DNA from: Sulfurovum sp.
GTDB taxonomy: Bacteria > Campylobacterota > Campylobacteria > Campylobacterales > Sulfurovaceae
Length of the DNA stretch: 30,651 bases
Reading direction: 5' to 3'
NCBI GenBank assembly: GCA_003978395.1
Contig: QNZV01000040.1
Span: 1-30,651, forward strand
A program made the translations under genes and the position numbers. Below, piece after piece: positions 30,638 through 30,651 of the stretch (positions are counted from its first letter, which is position 1; every line of letters begins with the position of its first letter). Below the pieces are notes generated by a model. It had not been told where the DNA came from. It was given only the letters and a program-made list of their open reading frames with translations, and made no database searches.

Positions 30638-30651
30638 TTTTATAAGAGCTA

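Noticed and set aside
1..30651. tRNA or rRNA genes, CRISPR arrays, riboswitches, integrases or insertion sequences
   Set aside because: Intergenic gaps are short and AT-rich, with no repeat-spacer pattern, no tRNA-like ends and no transposase-like coding region; only REP-like repeats were found.

Overview
The window is AT-rich, densely coded chromosomal DNA from a member of the Campylobacterota (Epsilonproteobacteria). Three things suggest this. First, gene order matches what I recall for the group: tgt, a COG3400-type TrkA_C protein, aroB, a MscS-like channel, mtaB, an FtsH-like ATPase and a bioV-like esterase resemble the H. pylori HP0281-HP0287 area, while ctp, purC, purS, purQ, a periplasmic protein and plsC resemble C. 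jejuni Cj0511-Cj0516. Second, the long (about 400 aa) DapD and the RpoD are of the group's type. Third, promoters show a clear TATAAT/TAAAAT -10 box with little sign of a -35 box. A free-living relative of Sulfurovum, Sulfurimonas or Arcobacter is more likely than a host-restricted pathogen, but the genus cannot be fixed from the sequence alone.

Layout. 1-1294: the tail of a TonB-like protein, yebC and a small DUF3817 membrane protein read towards it. 1413-3461: glyS. 3462-3760: mostly non-coding, with an AT-rich palindrome and a candidate 37-aa gene. 3761-12758: tgt (minus) diverges from a plus-strand run of COG3400 protein, aroB, MscS-like channel, mtaB, FtsH-like ATPase and bioV-like esterase, with short gaps or overlaps from aroB onward. 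12765-15338: a large multidomain M14 metallocarboxypeptidase on the minus strand. 15461-19371: dapD, a small hypothetical gene, a REP-like repeat pair, an S4-domain gene, trpD, tsaE and lptB. 19511-21029: atpB, a small membrane protein and a thiE-like gene. 21026-22362: a small secreted protein and an AEC transporter (minus). 22426-25575: a DedA-like protein, a histidine phosphatase and rpoD. 25582-30637: a minus-strand group read as ctp, purC, purS, purQ, a BatD/SH3-like membrane protein, plsC and a small hypothetical gene.

Most genes are core housekeeping: translation (glyS, tgt, mtaB, tsaE, yebC, S4 protein), amino acid, aromatic and purine biosynthesis (dapD, aroB, trpD, purCSQ), cofactors (bioV-like, thiE-like), envelope (lptB, plsC, ctp) and energy (atpB). 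No integrase, insertion sequence, CRISPR array, rRNA or tRNA gene was seen. The most unusual items are: an FtsH-like membrane AAA protein whose zinc-protease motif is lost while its ATPase motifs are intact; a leaderless 857-aa M14 carboxypeptidase with accessory beta-domains and a predicted preference for acidic C-terminal residues; GTAG-plus-hairpin repeats of two sequence types resembling REP elements; a short candidate gene beside a strong AT palindrome; and a perfect palindrome between the divergent M14 and dapD promoters.
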